Assembly (NCBI RefSeq): GCF_000802155.2
Contig: NZ_JQGJ02000004.1
Span: forward strand, 496,001-560,000
Source: Pseudomonas frederiksbergensis
GTDB taxonomy: Bacteria; Pseudomonadota; Gammaproteobacteria; Pseudomonadales; Pseudomonadaceae
Length of the DNA: 64,000 nt
Reading direction: 5' to 3'
Every line of letters begins with the position of its first letter. Position 1 is the first letter of the stretch. This document shows, piece after piece, positions 13,310 to 21,240 of the stretch. The notes beneath the pieces were generated by a model. That model saw nothing but the letters and a program-made list of their open reading frames with translations. It was not told the DNA's origin and made no database searches. Both the position numbers and the translations under genes were made by a program.

Positions 13310-14008
13310 TCACTTACGGACGGTGCGCTGTTCGATGCGCTTTTCGAACGTGCCGCAAATGACCCGGTCGACGTAGATGCCGGGGGTATGGATCTGTGCC
13401 GGGTCCAGCTCGCCGGGTTCGACGATTTCTTCGACTTCCACCACGGTGATCTTGCCCGCGGTGGCCGCCAGCGGGTTGAAGTTCTGGGCGGTGTGACGAT
13501 AGATCACGTTGCCGAAATGGTCGGCTTTCCAGCCTTTGACGATGGCGAAGTCACCGGTAATGGATTCTTCCATCAGGTACTGGCGGCCATGGAATTCGCG
13601 CACCTCCTTGCCTTCGGCCACGGGGGTACCGACGCCGGTAGCGGTGAAAAAGGCCGGGATGCCTGCGCCGCCCGCGCGCATCTTTTCCGCGAGGGTGCCT
13701 TGGGGCGTGAGCACGACTTCGATTTCGCCGCTCAGCAGTTGCTGTTCGAAGAGGGCGTTTTCACCCACGTAGGAAGCCACCACCTTGCGGATCTGGCGGT
13801 CCACCAGCAGCACGCCGAGGCCGAAGCCGTCTACGCCGCAGTTGTTGGAGACCACGGTCAGGTCACGGGTGCCCTTGCGCTTGATCTCGGCGATCAGGTT
13901 TTCCGGAATGCCGCACAGACCGAAGCCGCCGGCGATGATGGTCATGCCGTCCTTCAAGCCGTCCAGCGCTTCTTCGTAAGAATTCACGCGTTTGTCGAAA
14001 CCTGCCAT
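13310..14008 (-). CDS. dhcA: 3-oxoacid CoA-transferase, subunit A
   Basis: The 232-aa alpha subunit of the SCOT-type CoA-transferase, with the [13 protein letters not shown] glycine-rich segment and the [15 protein letters not shown] block. ATG 14008 has AAGAGGTG upstream; an in-frame extension to 14062 lacks a ribosome site and runs into the regulatory region. It is first gene of the operon and divergent from a LysR gene. The substrate could be dehydrocarnitine (dhc synteny) or acetoacetate; see subunit B. Confidence 0.88.
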   Translation of the reverse strand: MAGFDKRVNSYEEALDGLKDGMTIIAGGFGLCGIPENLIAEIKRKGTRDLTVVSNNCGVDGFGLGVLLVDRQIRKVVASYVGENALFEQQLLSGEIEVVLTPQGTLAEKMRAGGAGIPAFFTATGVGTPVAEGKEVREFHGRQYLMEESITGDFAIVKGWKADHFGNVIYRHTAQNFNPLAATAGKITVVEVEEIVEPGELDPAQIHTPGIYVDRVICGTFEKRIEQRTVRK

Positions 14009-14071
14009 AGACACCTCTTTTATTCTTGAATGGGGTCGCAATGAAATGCAGTGTTGCGCCAAGTCATATAT

Positions 14072-14117
14072 TTGTTAAGTTGATTTTTAGATTTGATTGA
14101 TTGATAAAACTCAACAA
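14072..14117. promoter_or_regulatory. Interrupted inverted repeat in the LysR/CoA-transferase divergent promoter
   Basis: TTGTTAAGTT at 14072-14081 faces AACTCAACAA at 14108-14117 (one mismatch) across a very AT-rich stretch. This is plausible as the LysR regulatory region. Confidence 0.45.
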
Positions 14118-14139
14118 TTGCCCTTGGAGCGCAGCGACC

Positions 14140-15042
14140 ATGACCCTCAAGCAAATCCGTGCGTTCCTGGCCGTGGCCCAGAGCCTTAGCTTCGCCGTGG
14201 CCTGCGAGCGGCTGCATCTCTCCCAGTCGGCCCTGAGCTTGACGATCAAAGCCCTGGAAGAAGGGCTCGGTGGTCGCCTGTTCAGCCGCAACACGCGCAA
14301 CGTGGCGTTGACGCCCGAAGGCGAATCATTACTTCCACTGGCCCGTCGGCTGGTGGCCGACTGGGACAACGCCGAAGACGAAATGCGCCAGCGCTTCACC
14401 TTGCAGCGTGGCCGCGTGACGCTGGCCGCGATGCCATCTTTCGCCGGCAACCTGTTGCCGCCGATCCTCAAGACCTTCCGCGCGCGCTTCCCGAATGTCA
14501 ACGTCACGGTCAACGATGTGATCAACGAGCAGGTGCTGGAAATGGTCCGCGATCGTCATGTGGAACTGGGCGTGGCGTTCGAGCCCATGCAGGGCTCGTC
14601 ATTGGCGTTCACGCCGTTGTACCTCGATCGTTTTGTCGCGGTGGTGCCCCTGGATTCGCCACTGGCCCAGCGCGACGAAGTCCAATGGCAGACCCTGCTG
14701 GAGCAGCCGTTCATCACCCTGCAACGGCCCTCTACCGTGCGGGTGATGCTCGAGGAACATCTGCAAGCGCGAGGCATGAAATTGCCGGTGGAATTCGAGA
14801 GTCATCAACTGGCGACCGTCGGGCGAATGGTTGCCAGCGGCCTCGGCGTGAGCGCCGTACCGGCCTTGTGTGTCGGCCAGATGCACGAACTGGGCGCCCG
14901 CTGCATCACCCTCGGCGATCCGGTGATCGAACGGGCCATCGGCGTGCTGACCAAGCCGGGCTACGAGTTGTCGGCGGCGGCCCAGGCGTTGTTCGATACG
15001 TTCAGGGATCAGGATATCGGGACCCAGTTGATCGTGGGGTGA
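14140..15042 (+). CDS. LysR-type transcriptional regulator, divergent from the CoA-transferase operon
   Basis: The 300-aa protein has an N-terminal winged HTH (residues about 2-60; LTIKALEEGLGGRLFSR) and a periplasmic-binding-like effector domain (about 90-290). ATG 14140 has GGAG at 14125. Its place next to subunit A suggests it activates that operon, like DhcR in P. aeruginosa. The effector is not visible from sequence. Confidence 0.88.
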   Translation: MTLKQIRAFLAVAQSLSFAVACERLHLSQSALSLTIKALEEGLGGRLFSRNTRNVALTPEGESLLPLARRLVADWDNAEDEMRQRFTLQRGRVTLAAMPSFAGNLLPPILKTFRARFPNVNVTVNDVINEQVLEMVRDRHVELGVAFEPMQGSSLAFTPLYLDRFVAVVPLDSPLAQRDEVQWQTLLEQPFITLQRPSTVRVMLEEHLQARGMKLPVEFESHQLATVGRMVASGLGVSAVPALCVGQMHELGARCITLGDPVIERAIGVLTKPGYELSAAAQALFDTFRDQDIGTQLIVG

Positions 15043-15136
15043 CCACCGGGCCCGCAGATCAAAAGCTGGACGGGGCGGCCTTGAAGCCGACCTGTTTCCT
15101 TGGTGATCGCGTTCCCACAGGGGATGGCTGTGCGCT

Positions 15137-15964
15137 TCAGATCAGCAGCGGTAGCAATTCTTCACACGGCACTTGCACCTTCAAATCCAGCAACTCATCA
15201 GCCCGGGTCTTGCCCCGGTTGATCGCCAGCAGCGGCTTGCCCTGATCCTTGATTGCCCGACAGAGGCGAAAGGCCGAATACGCCATCAACGAAGAACCCA
15301 CCACCAACAGCCCATCCGCTTGTTCTACGGCTTGCATGGCGCGGGACGCTGTGGGGGCGGCGACGTTTTCTCCGAAAAAAACCACATCGGGTTTCAGCCG
15401 CTCGCCATTGCAATGAGGGCAACGGGGGATCTGGAAGCGCGCCTCGAATGCCGGATCCAGCAACGTATCGCCGTCCGGGGCTTGTACCGCGTCGACGCCG
15501 GCCAGGTAAGGATTCTGCGTTTCCATCATGAGTTGGATTTGCTGGCGGTCGCTCCGCTGGCTGCAATCCAGGCACAGCACTCGATGCAGGCTGCCATGTA
15601 GCTCGATGACCTGGCGGCTTCCGGCCTGGTCATGCAAGGCATCGACATTCTGGGTGATCAGCCCGCTGATGCGCTCCGCCACTTGCAATGCCGCGAGGGC
15701 CTCATGAGCCAGGTTCGGGCGGGCCTGGCGCAGGCGTGGCCAGCCGAGCATGGCTCGCGCCCAGTAGCGCCTCCGGGCCTCGGGCTTGGCGAGGAATTCC
15801 TGGTACATCATCGGTTGCCGGCCCCGTCGAACGCCGTCGCTATCACGGTAATCGGGGATACCGGATGGCGTACTGATGCCCGCGCCGGTCAGCACCAGGA
15901 AACGGCGCCCGGCCAGGTATTCCTGCAGTTGTTCGATCGGTTCACGGTGAAGATCGTCGGGCAT
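15137..15964 (-). CDS. NAD-dependent protein deacylase of the sirtuin family (class II, SIRT4-like)
   Basis: The 275-aa protein carries the complete sirtuin core: VLTGAGIST and GIPDYR for NAD binding, TQNVDALHDQAG, the catalytic His in ELHGS, two Zn-binding CxxC pairs (CLDC and CPHC) and VVGSSLMAYS. The CobB signature Tyr/Arg pair for succinyl-lysine is not in the usual place, so lipoamidase or ADP-ribosyl/deacylase activity of the SIRT4 type is as likely as deacetylation. ATG 15964 (GGAG seven bases upstream) is preferred to the frame start at 16003. It is divergent from the stress gene run and is not obviously part of an operon. Confidence 0.88.
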   Translation of the reverse strand: MPDDLHREPIEQLQEYLAGRRFLVLTGAGISTPSGIPDYRDSDGVRRGRQPMMYQEFLAKPEARRRYWARAMLGWPRLRQARPNLAHEALAALQVAERISGLITQNVDALHDQAGSRQVIELHGSLHRVLCLDCSQRSDRQQIQLMMETQNPYLAGVDAVQAPDGDTLLDPAFEARFQIPRCPHCNGERLKPDVVFFGENVAAPTASRAMQAVEQADGLLVVGSSLMAYSAFRLCRAIKDQGKPLLAINRGKTRADELLDLKVQVPCEELLPLLI

Positions 15965-16066
15965 TGCTGTGCTCCGCTGGCTAGGAGTCGTTGAGGTTAG
16001 CATCGTCCTCTCGGTACGCCTTTCGTCGCTCTGCGGCGCTGTTTATTCAAACTTTCCCGGTGCGGG

Positions 16067-16076
16067 GAACATCCAC
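16067..16076 (+). promoter_or_regulatory. Decamer GAACATCCAC 77 bases before the first DUF892 gene
   Basis: The same ten bases occur 79 bases before the second DUF892 gene (20396-20405). They resemble an ECF-type (AlgU-like GAACTT) -35 element, but the -10 match is weak. Confidence 0.3.
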
Positions 16077-16143
16077 CTTATGTGCGGTATTTCAGAGCTC
16101 TCGCACGACAGTGCGTCAATGAACACTGAACAAGGAGAACGCA

Positions 16144-16653
16144 ATGGCAACCCCTAAAGAAAACCTGCTGGATTGGCTCAACGATGCTCATGCAATGGAA
16201 CAGCAAGCGGAGAAAATGCTCAAGGCCCAGGCTGAGCGCCTGGAGCATTATCCGGTGCTCAAGGCCCGGATCGAACAGCACATCGAAGAGACGCTGGGGC
16301 AGCAGAAGCTGGTGGAACAATGCATCCAGCGCCTGGGCGGCAGCCCGTCGATGCTCAAGGACATGGCCGGCAAGCTGATGGCGTTCGGTCAGGCCATGGG
16401 CGGCATGGCGATGAGTGACGAAGTGGTCAAGGGCGCCATGAGTGGCTATGTATTCGAGAACCTCGAGATCGCTTCCTACACGGTGCTGATCGAAGCGGCA
16501 AAAGTGGCCGGGGACGTGGAAACCCAGCGGGCTTGCGAACAGATCCTGCCCCAGGAGATCGCCATGGCCGATTGGCTGCGCGATCACTTGCCGGAAATCA
16601 CCCAGGCGTTCCTGGAGCGTTCGGCCAACCCGCATACCGAAGCCAAGCGCTGA
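16144..16653 (+). CDS. DUF892 (YciE/YciF) ferritin-like protein
   Basis: The 169-aa all-helical protein has the DUF892 pattern of a four-helix bundle with paired Glu/His residues (ERLEHYP, EQHIEETLGQQ, ENLEIASYT) suited to a di-iron or di-manganese site. Related YciE/YciF proteins are RpoS-linked general stress proteins. It has no signal peptide and is cytosolic. It starts with AAGGAG at proper spacing. A hairpin at 16673-16701 separates it from a small gene downstream. A paralogue lies at 20475. Confidence 0.88.
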   Translation: MATPKENLLDWLNDAHAMEQQAEKMLKAQAERLEHYPVLKARIEQHIEETLGQQKLVEQCIQRLGGSPSMLKDMAGKLMAFGQAMGGMAMSDEVVKGAMSGYVFENLEIASYTVLIEAAKVAGDVETQRACEQILPQEIAMADWLRDHLPEITQAFLERSANPHTEAKR

Positions 16654-16672
16654 GGTTGGAGCCGCATGAAAA

Positions 16673-16701
16673 GGCGCGGCCGGACACGTTCCGGCCACGC
16701 C
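16673..16701 (+). other. Stem-loop between the DUF892 gene and the next small gene
   Basis: GGCGCGGCCGGA pairs with TCCGGCCACGCC (one mismatch) over a short loop. There is no T-tract, so it may be an attenuator or RNA-stability element and not a full terminator. Confidence 0.45.
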
Positions 16702-16733
16702 CGAACCTGCCGTCAAACGCAAAGAGGACAGGT

Positions 16734-17003
16734 ATGAAGCAGACCACCGGTGAGGTAAGAGCCATCAATCGACAGAGCGCCAGGGTGGGCGTCTACGTGA
16801 CGGAAGAGGACGGCCACACGGTGCTCGAACTGGGTCCCGCCAACGACGTTGATATTGGCGATGTCATTGAATGGGACAGCGGCACGGCCGTGGGCACCCA
16901 GACCTATCGCAACCTGACCAAAGGTTGGGCAGATGAGGTGTATGTGGCCAAGCATGGCGTTGCGGCAGCGAACCTTGAGGTGCAATTGCTGGTGGGATCC
17001 TGA
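16734..17003 (+). CDS. Conserved small protein of unknown function (89 aa, beta-rich)
   Basis: ATG 16734 has AGAGGACAG just before it. The product begins MKQTTGEVRAINRQSARVGV and continues with alternating hydrophobic residues typical of a small beta-barrel (GVYVTEEDGHTVLEL, DVDIGDVIEWDSG). This suggests an OB-like or cold-shock-like fold, but I do not recognise the family. It has no signal peptide and no cysteine. It lies between a ferritin-like gene and a metallothionein gene, 24 bases before the latter, which suggests co-transcription and a stress or metal role by context only. Confidence 0.75.
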   Translation: MKQTTGEVRAINRQSARVGVYVTEEDGHTVLELGPANDVDIGDVIEWDSGTAVGTQTYRNLTKGWADEVYVAKHGVAAANLEVQLLVGS

Positions 17004-17027
17004 TAGCCGCAAGTGCAGGAGGAGAAC

Positions 17028-17276
17028 ATGAGTGAATTGAAATGTGGCTGCCCTGGCTGCCATTGCGACGTCGATCCCGAGCGGGTGTTCAATCATGACG
17101 GCGAGGCGTATTGCAGCCAGGCCTGCGCAGAACAACATCCAAACGGCGAGCCATGCCCGGCGCAGGACTGCCATTGCGAACGCAGCGGCAAGGTCGGCGA
17201 GCGGGACATTACCAACAATCAGCTGGATGAAGCGCTGGAGGAGACGTTCCCGGCCAGCGACCCTATCTCGCCCTGA
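17028..17276 (+). CDS. Pseudomonas-type bacterial metallothionein
   Basis: The 82-aa protein has nine cysteines (6, 8, 11, 13, 29, 33, 43, 48, 50) and four histidines within the first 50 residues, in the CGCPGCHC...YCSQACAEQHP...CHCE pattern of BmtA/SmtA-type metallothioneins, which bind Zn(II) and Cd(II) clusters. A 32-residue cysteine-free tail (from about residue 51; ITNNQLDEALEETFPASDPI) extends beyond the folded core, as in a few P. fluorescens proteins. The AGGAGGAG ribosome site is very strong, implying high expression. It detoxifies or buffers metal in the cytosol. Confidence 0.92.
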   Translation: MSELKCGCPGCHCDVDPERVFNHDGEAYCSQACAEQHPNGEPCPAQDCHCERSGKVGERDITNNQLDEALEETFPASDPISP

Positions 17277-17787
17277 ATAACGCTTTATCCGGGTATCGGC
17301 GACAGGGTACCCGGACGCCGCAAGCCGGTCAGTGCGGTGGTGCAAGACAACACCGGCAGCCCGCGAGTTTTGGCTTCCTGGAACGGCGCGAGGCCAGGGT
17401 GGCGAGACCGGTGCAGAGGGGTGCCGGCGCCATCCGGCCCTTGGCGGACAGCGTGGAAAGACACGCACTGTTTCGAATCTTCGGCGTGGGCCAATGTGGG
17501 ACCGAGCTTGCTCGGGAAAGCACTTGAAAGTTAAACAGTCAGGTCGACTGGTAAATTGCATTCGCGAGCAAGCTCGCCCTCACATAGTTACGCATGGCGA
17601 TTGTGTTAATTGAGCGTCGCTTGCTTGATAGCGGATTTCAATTGGTTGCAAGCGCAGCGGTATATAAATAAGTCATTGACCGTTCGTCGCCCTTTGAAGA
17701 ACTTTCTTCAAACCTTGGATGCGTCATGTTTTCCGAATAAGTACGAGCCAACGGGGTTCGCAAATAGCAACTAACGAGGTGAATGAA
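17277..17787. other. 511-base gap with no supported gene
   Basis: It holds a 7-bp hairpin after the metallothionein gene (CCGGGTA 17289-17295 with TACCCGG 17308-17314), a degenerate REP pair, and an AT-rich leader of the KGG-repeat gene. Short frames at 17285-17613 on both strands have no ribosome site or recognisable content. A decayed gene cannot be excluded. Confidence 0.6.
17495..17585. repeat. REP pair (degenerate REPIN)
   Basis: TGTGGGACCGAGCTTGCTCG at 17495 faces TCGCGAGCAAGCTCGCCCTC ending near 17585. Both are variants of the Pseudomonas GTGGGAGC REP. Confidence 0.7.
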
Positions 17788-18165
17788 ATGGCAAATACAG
17801 GTAATAACAACCCTGGCAATTTCGCTAACGATCGTGAGAAAGCATCGGAAGCCGGCAAGAAAGGCGGCCAGGCATCGGGTGGCAACTTCGCCAACGATCC
17901 GGAACGCGCAGCCGAGGCCGGCCGTAAGGGTGGCCATATGTCGGGTGGCAATTTTGCCAACGATCCGGAACGTGCCGCAGAGGCGGGCCGCAAAGGTGGA
18001 CAAGCCTCGGGTGGCAATTTTGCCAACGACCCTGAACGGGCATCGGAAGCCGGCCGCAAAGGGGGCCAAGCCTCTGGCGGCAACTTCGCCAATGACCGGG
18101 AAAAAGCTTCCGAAGCCGGCAAGAAAGGTGGTGAAAACAGCCACGGCGGCGGTCGCAAATCGTAA
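17788..18165 (+). CDS. KGG-repeat stress-induced protein (YciG/con-10 type)
   Basis: The 125-aa hydrophilic, glycine-rich protein is made of five copies of a 22-residue unit, GNFAND-x-E-(K/R)-A-x-EAG-(K/R)-KGG-xxSG, followed by a basic His/Gly tail. KGG proteins (bacterial YciG/GsiB, fungal con-10) are strongly induced by general stress and are thought to protect against drying, though the mechanism is unknown. The first and last units read REKASEAGKKGG, while the three inner ones read PERA-x-EAGRKGG. ATG 17788 has GAGG ten bases upstream. A long hairpin follows, so it is probably monocistronic. Confidence 0.92.
   Translation: MANTGNNNPGNFANDREKASEAGKKGGQASGGNFANDPERAAEAGRKGGHMSGGNFANDPERAAEAGRKGGQASGGNFANDPERASEAGRKGGQASGGNFANDREKASEAGKKGGENSHGGGRKS
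17815..18132 (+). repeat. Tandem 66-bp repeats inside the KGG gene
   Basis: Units start at 17815, 17881, 17947, 18013 and 18079 (last one partial, 54 bp). They keep frame and encode the KGG motif, so copy number can change without a frameshift. Confidence 0.9.
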
Positions 18166-18177
18166 TGTTCCGTGGTC

Positions 18178-18210
18178 TACAAGCCTCATGCCACTGGCAT
18201 GAGGCTTGTA
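18178..18210. terminator. Perfect 15-bp hairpin after the KGG-repeat gene
   Basis: TACAAGCCTCATGCC, loop ACT, and an exact reverse complement. A T-rich stretch follows about 20 bases later but not directly, so it may be a terminator or a 3'-end protecting stem. Confidence 0.65.
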
Positions 18211-18432
18211 CCGGTTATTGATAGAAGTGTTTTTTATAGTCGGGCATGTCATGCCCGGCTTCGCTTAACTTATTCATTATCAAGGCGTGGATGGTTTTGT
18301 ATGGCTTGCCACTACCATTCGTCTTTTGTTGTGAATAAAAAATAAATTTTATACGTTCAACTTCTTCTGACTTTCATGGGCCTGTCGTCGGCAGGGTTCC
18401 CATGAACTGTGTCCTGACCGAGGAGTTCAATC

Positions 18433-19314
18433 ATGTTCATTCATAACAAACGATTGCAATATACCGTGCGTGTCGCCGAGCCCAATCCAGGACTCGCCAA
18501 CCTGTTGCTAGAGCAATTTGGCGGCGCCCAGGGCGAACTGGCGGCGGCGTCGCGTTATTTCACCCAGGCCTTGTCGGAGGATGATCCGGGCCGCAAGGAT
18601 CTGCTGATGGACATCGCCACCGAGGAGCTCAGCCATTTGGAGGTGATCGGCTCGATCATCGTGATGCTGAACAAGGGCGCCAAGGGCAAGATGGCCGAAG
18701 GTGTCGAGCAGGAGGGCCAGCTGTACCGCGAGATCAATGGCGCCGGCAATGACTCCCACATCACCAGCGTGCTGTATGGCGCCGGTTCGCCGTTGACCAA
18801 CTCGGCCGGTGTGCCTTGGACCGCTGCGTATATCGACACCATCGGCGAACCCACGGCGGACATGCGTTCGAATATCGCCGCCGAAGCCCGGGCGAAAATC
18901 GTGTACGAGCGGTTGATGAACGTGACTGACGACCCTGGGGTAAAAGAAGCCCTGGGCTTCCTGATGACCCGTGAAATTGCCCACCAGTTGTCCTTCGAAA
19001 AAGCCCTTCATTCCATCCAGCCCAACTTCCCGCAAGGTAAGCTGCCTGGCATGCCGGAGTTCACCAACGTGTACTTCAACATGTCCCAGGGCGAACCTTC
19101 GGTGCGCGGGCCTTGGAACCAGGGGGACGATTGGGAATTCGTCGAGAACCCAACGCCGGCGGTCGATGGTGGAGATGGCTTGGCCAGCGTGCAGTTGAGT
19201 GAGAAAGACGAAGCGCTATTGATGGACATGAAGGCGCGGACGATGTCCAACCCGGAGAGCAATCCCACGACAGGTGCTGACCTGGGCGCAGGGATGCAAA
19301 ACGAGAAGCTGTGA
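18433..19314 (+). CDS. katN: Manganese-containing (non-haem) catalase
   Basis: The 293-aa dimanganese catalase converts hydrogen peroxide to water and oxygen. The ferritin-like bundle carries the Glu/His ligands in QGELAAASRYF, TEELSHLE and the later EARAKIVYE and TREIAHQ helices. The GNDSHITSV and NVYFNMSQGE segments are typical of KatN. The last about 40 residues are a flexible tail. There is no signal peptide. GAGGAG lies before ATG 18433. It lies in a stress run with a ZIP transporter directly downstream, which could supply divalent metal. Confidence 0.95.
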   Translation: MFIHNKRLQYTVRVAEPNPGLANLLLEQFGGAQGELAAASRYFTQALSEDDPGRKDLLMDIATEELSHLEVIGSIIVMLNKGAKGKMAEGVEQEGQLYREINGAGNDSHITSVLYGAGSPLTNSAGVPWTAAYIDTIGEPTADMRSNIAAEARAKIVYERLMNVTDDPGVKEALGFLMTREIAHQLSFEKALHSIQPNFPQGKLPGMPEFTNVYFNMSQGEPSVRGPWNQGDDWEFVENPTPAVDGGDGLASVQLSEKDEALLMDMKARTMSNPESNPTTGADLGAGMQNEKL

Positions 19315-19421
19315 GGCGTTGGCGAGGGGCCTGGCTCCCTCGCCTGAACATATGACTTGATCGTCCCTGTGGTTGCGGGTGACGATCAAGCACCGTGTGG
19401 TTAAACCAACAAGGACACTCG

Positions 19422-20351
19422 ATGGACCAGCCCACCTCCCGGATCCGATCGCCCTGGCGTACATGGCTTGATCCTGTGCAAAACAATCTGCTGCTGGGGT
19501 TGACCTTCTGGCTCGGGTTGGCCCTGGTCGCCGTGCTGTTGCTCTATAGCGGCTACAACGCGCTGGTGGGGGCCGATCGCCAGAACCTGGGCTATGCGGC
19601 ACTGGGCGGGGCCTCCGGCTTTGCCGCTACGGCGCTGGGCGCGATGACGGCGGTGGTGCTGCGCGATATTTCATCGCGTACCCAGGACATCATGTTGGGC
19701 TTCGCGGCCGGGATGATGCTCGCGGCCAGTTCGTTTTCGCTGATCCTGCCGGGCATCGAAGCCGCGCAGGTCATCTGCGGCAACCAATTGCTCGCCGCCC
19801 TGGTCGTCGTCATTGGCCTGGGGCTGGGCGTGGCACTGATGATCGGCCTTGACCGCTTCGTACCCCATGAACACGAGTTGAGTGGACGGCGCGGCCCCGA
19901 GGCCAAGCGCATCAACCGGGTCTGGTTGTTCGTCCTGGCAATCACCTTGCACAACCTGCCGGAGGGCATGGCCATTGGCGTGAGCTTTGCCAACGGCGAC
20001 TTCAAGGTCGGCCTGCCCCTGACCACCGCCATCGCGATCCAGGACATTCCCGAAGGTCTCGCCATCGCCATGGCGCTGCGAGTGACCGGGATTAGCACGT
20101 TGCGCGCCGCGCTGATTGCGGTCGGCTCAGGCTTGATGGAGCCCCTGGGGGCGGTAATCGGGCTGGGCATGTCTTCCGGCGTGGCGGTGGCTTATCCCAT
20201 CAGCCTGGGCCTGGCGGCCGGGGCGATGATCTTCGTGGTGTCACACGAAGTGATTCCGGAAACCCACCGCAATGGCCACGAAACGCCGGCGACCCTGGGC
20301 TTGATGATGGGGTTCGCAGTGATGATGTTCCTGGACACAGCGCTGGGTTGA
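19422..20351 (+). CDS. ZIP-family divalent metal transporter (GufA/ZupT-like)
   Basis: The 309-aa inner-membrane protein has about eight hydrophobic segments and the two ZIP metal motifs in consecutive helices: HNLPEGMAIG and QDIPEGLAIA. It has no long His-rich loop between TM3 and TM4. Members import or balance Zn2+, Fe2+ or Mn2+; the substrate is not visible. ATG 19422 has AAGGA upstream. Its place right after the Mn catalase and before a ferritin-like gene suggests metal supply or homeostasis during stress (inference). Confidence 0.88.
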   Translation: MDQPTSRIRSPWRTWLDPVQNNLLLGLTFWLGLALVAVLLLYSGYNALVGADRQNLGYAALGGASGFAATALGAMTAVVLRDISSRTQDIMLGFAAGMMLAASSFSLILPGIEAAQVICGNQLLAALVVVIGLGLGVALMIGLDRFVPHEHELSGRRGPEAKRINRVWLFVLAITLHNLPEGMAIGVSFANGDFKVGLPLTTAIAIQDIPEGLAIAMALRVTGISTLRAALIAVGSGLMEPLGAVIGLGMSSGVAVAYPISLGLAAGAMIFVVSHEVIPETHRNGHETPATLGLMMGFAVMMFLDTALG

Positions 20352-20395
20352 CGCTGCGCCTCGCAACCCTCCGTCCAGCCGTTCGCAGATTTCTT

Positions 20396-20405
20396 GAACA
20401 TCCAC
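20396..20405 (+). promoter_or_regulatory. Second copy of GAACATCCAC, 79 bases before the yciF-like gene
   Basis: It is identical to 16067-16076 and at almost the same distance from the start codon. A candidate -35 or activator site shared by the two ferritin-like genes. Confidence 0.3.
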
Positions 20406-20474
20406 AAAAACCTCCGAGTCAGTGTTGAACAGGTGAAGCGTGGCTTCACCATTCACCGATCGGAGGATCTCCAG

Positions 20475-20975
20475 ATGGCCAGAAAAACAGTGACGGACCT
20501 GTTCATTCACGAGCTGTCCGACGTCTATAGCGCTGAAAAGCAGATCACCCGCGCGTTGCCGCGGATGGCCCGCGCCACCACCAATCCGTTATTGGCTCAG
20601 GCTTTCAACGATCACCTTGAAGAAACCCAAGGGCAGATCGAACGCATCGACACCTTGGTCGAAGTGGCGGGCATCAAGCTCAAGCGCATGAAGTGCATCG
20701 CCATGGAAGGGCTGGTGGAAGAGTCCAAAGAGTTGATCGAGGAAATCGACAAAGGTGCGGTGCTCGACGCGGGGCTGATCGGCGCTGCGCAGAAAGTCGA
20801 GCACTACGAAATCGCCAGCTACGGCACCTTGATCGCCATGGCCAAGCATTTGAACCTGGGCGATGAAGTGGTCGGCCTGCTGCTGGCGACGCTCAAGGAA
20901 GAAAAAGCCACCGACGAGAAGCTGTCCAAGATAGCCGAGCAGGGTGGCAACCAGGCGGCGACGATGGAGTCTTGA
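20475..20975 (+). CDS. yciF: DUF892 (YciF) ferritin-like stress protein
   Basis: The 166-aa protein matches YciF along its length: LFIHELSDVYSAEKQI at the N-terminus, a four-helix bundle with HLEETQGQIER and KVEHYEIASYGTL metal-ligand helices, and a KATDEKL tail. E. coli YciF is a ferritin-like dimer of unknown activity that is part of an RpoS-linked operon. ATG 20475 has GGAGG upstream; the longer frame start at 20394 overlaps the likely promoter. It is only about 30% like its paralogue at 16144 by eye, so this is an old duplication or two subfamilies. Confidence 0.9.
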   Translation: MARKTVTDLFIHELSDVYSAEKQITRALPRMARATTNPLLAQAFNDHLEETQGQIERIDTLVEVAGIKLKRMKCIAMEGLVEESKELIEEIDKGAVLDAGLIGAAQKVEHYEIASYGTLIAMAKHLNLGDEVVGLLLATLKEEKATDEKLSKIAEQGGNQAATMES

Positions 20976-20996
20976 TGTCGATATAACCGCTTTTTG

Positions 20997-21022
20997 TGGC
21001 GAGGGAGCAAGCTCCCTCGCCA
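20997..21022. repeat. GTGGCGAGGG-family hairpin
   Basis: TGGCGAGGGAGC-AA-GCTCCCTCGCCA, perfect 12-bp arms, after the yciF-like gene. Confidence 0.75.
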
Positions 21023-21037
21023 TCGGTCCTGTACCAG

Positions 21038-21071
21038 AAAGGGCATTGGTGTTCTCACCAATGCCCTTTTT
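21038..21071 (+). terminator. Rho-independent terminator after the yciF-like gene
   Basis: GGGCATTGGTG, loop TTCT, CACCAATGCCC, then TTTTTC; a flanking A run makes it partly bidirectional. Confidence 0.85.
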
Positions 21072-21240
21072 CTAGCGAAACCCAACCCAGCGGCCCCTGC
21101 GACCACACGGCGTCAAACCGTGGAACTCGTTGGAACTCGGCTCCCGCGCGTCCCGTCACTTGTTCTGAGAGGCACTGGTCCAGGCATGGCCCAGGCAGTG
21201 CCTGATGTTGAGTTTTTCATCACGGAGGCGATGGACAGAC

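Noticed and set aside
17815..18132. CRISPR-like tandem repeats
   Set aside because: Repeats are coding, contiguous without spacers and match a KGG protein.
18263..18281. Fur-like site upstream of katN
   Set aside because: Only 13 of 19 matches and about 150 bases from the start.
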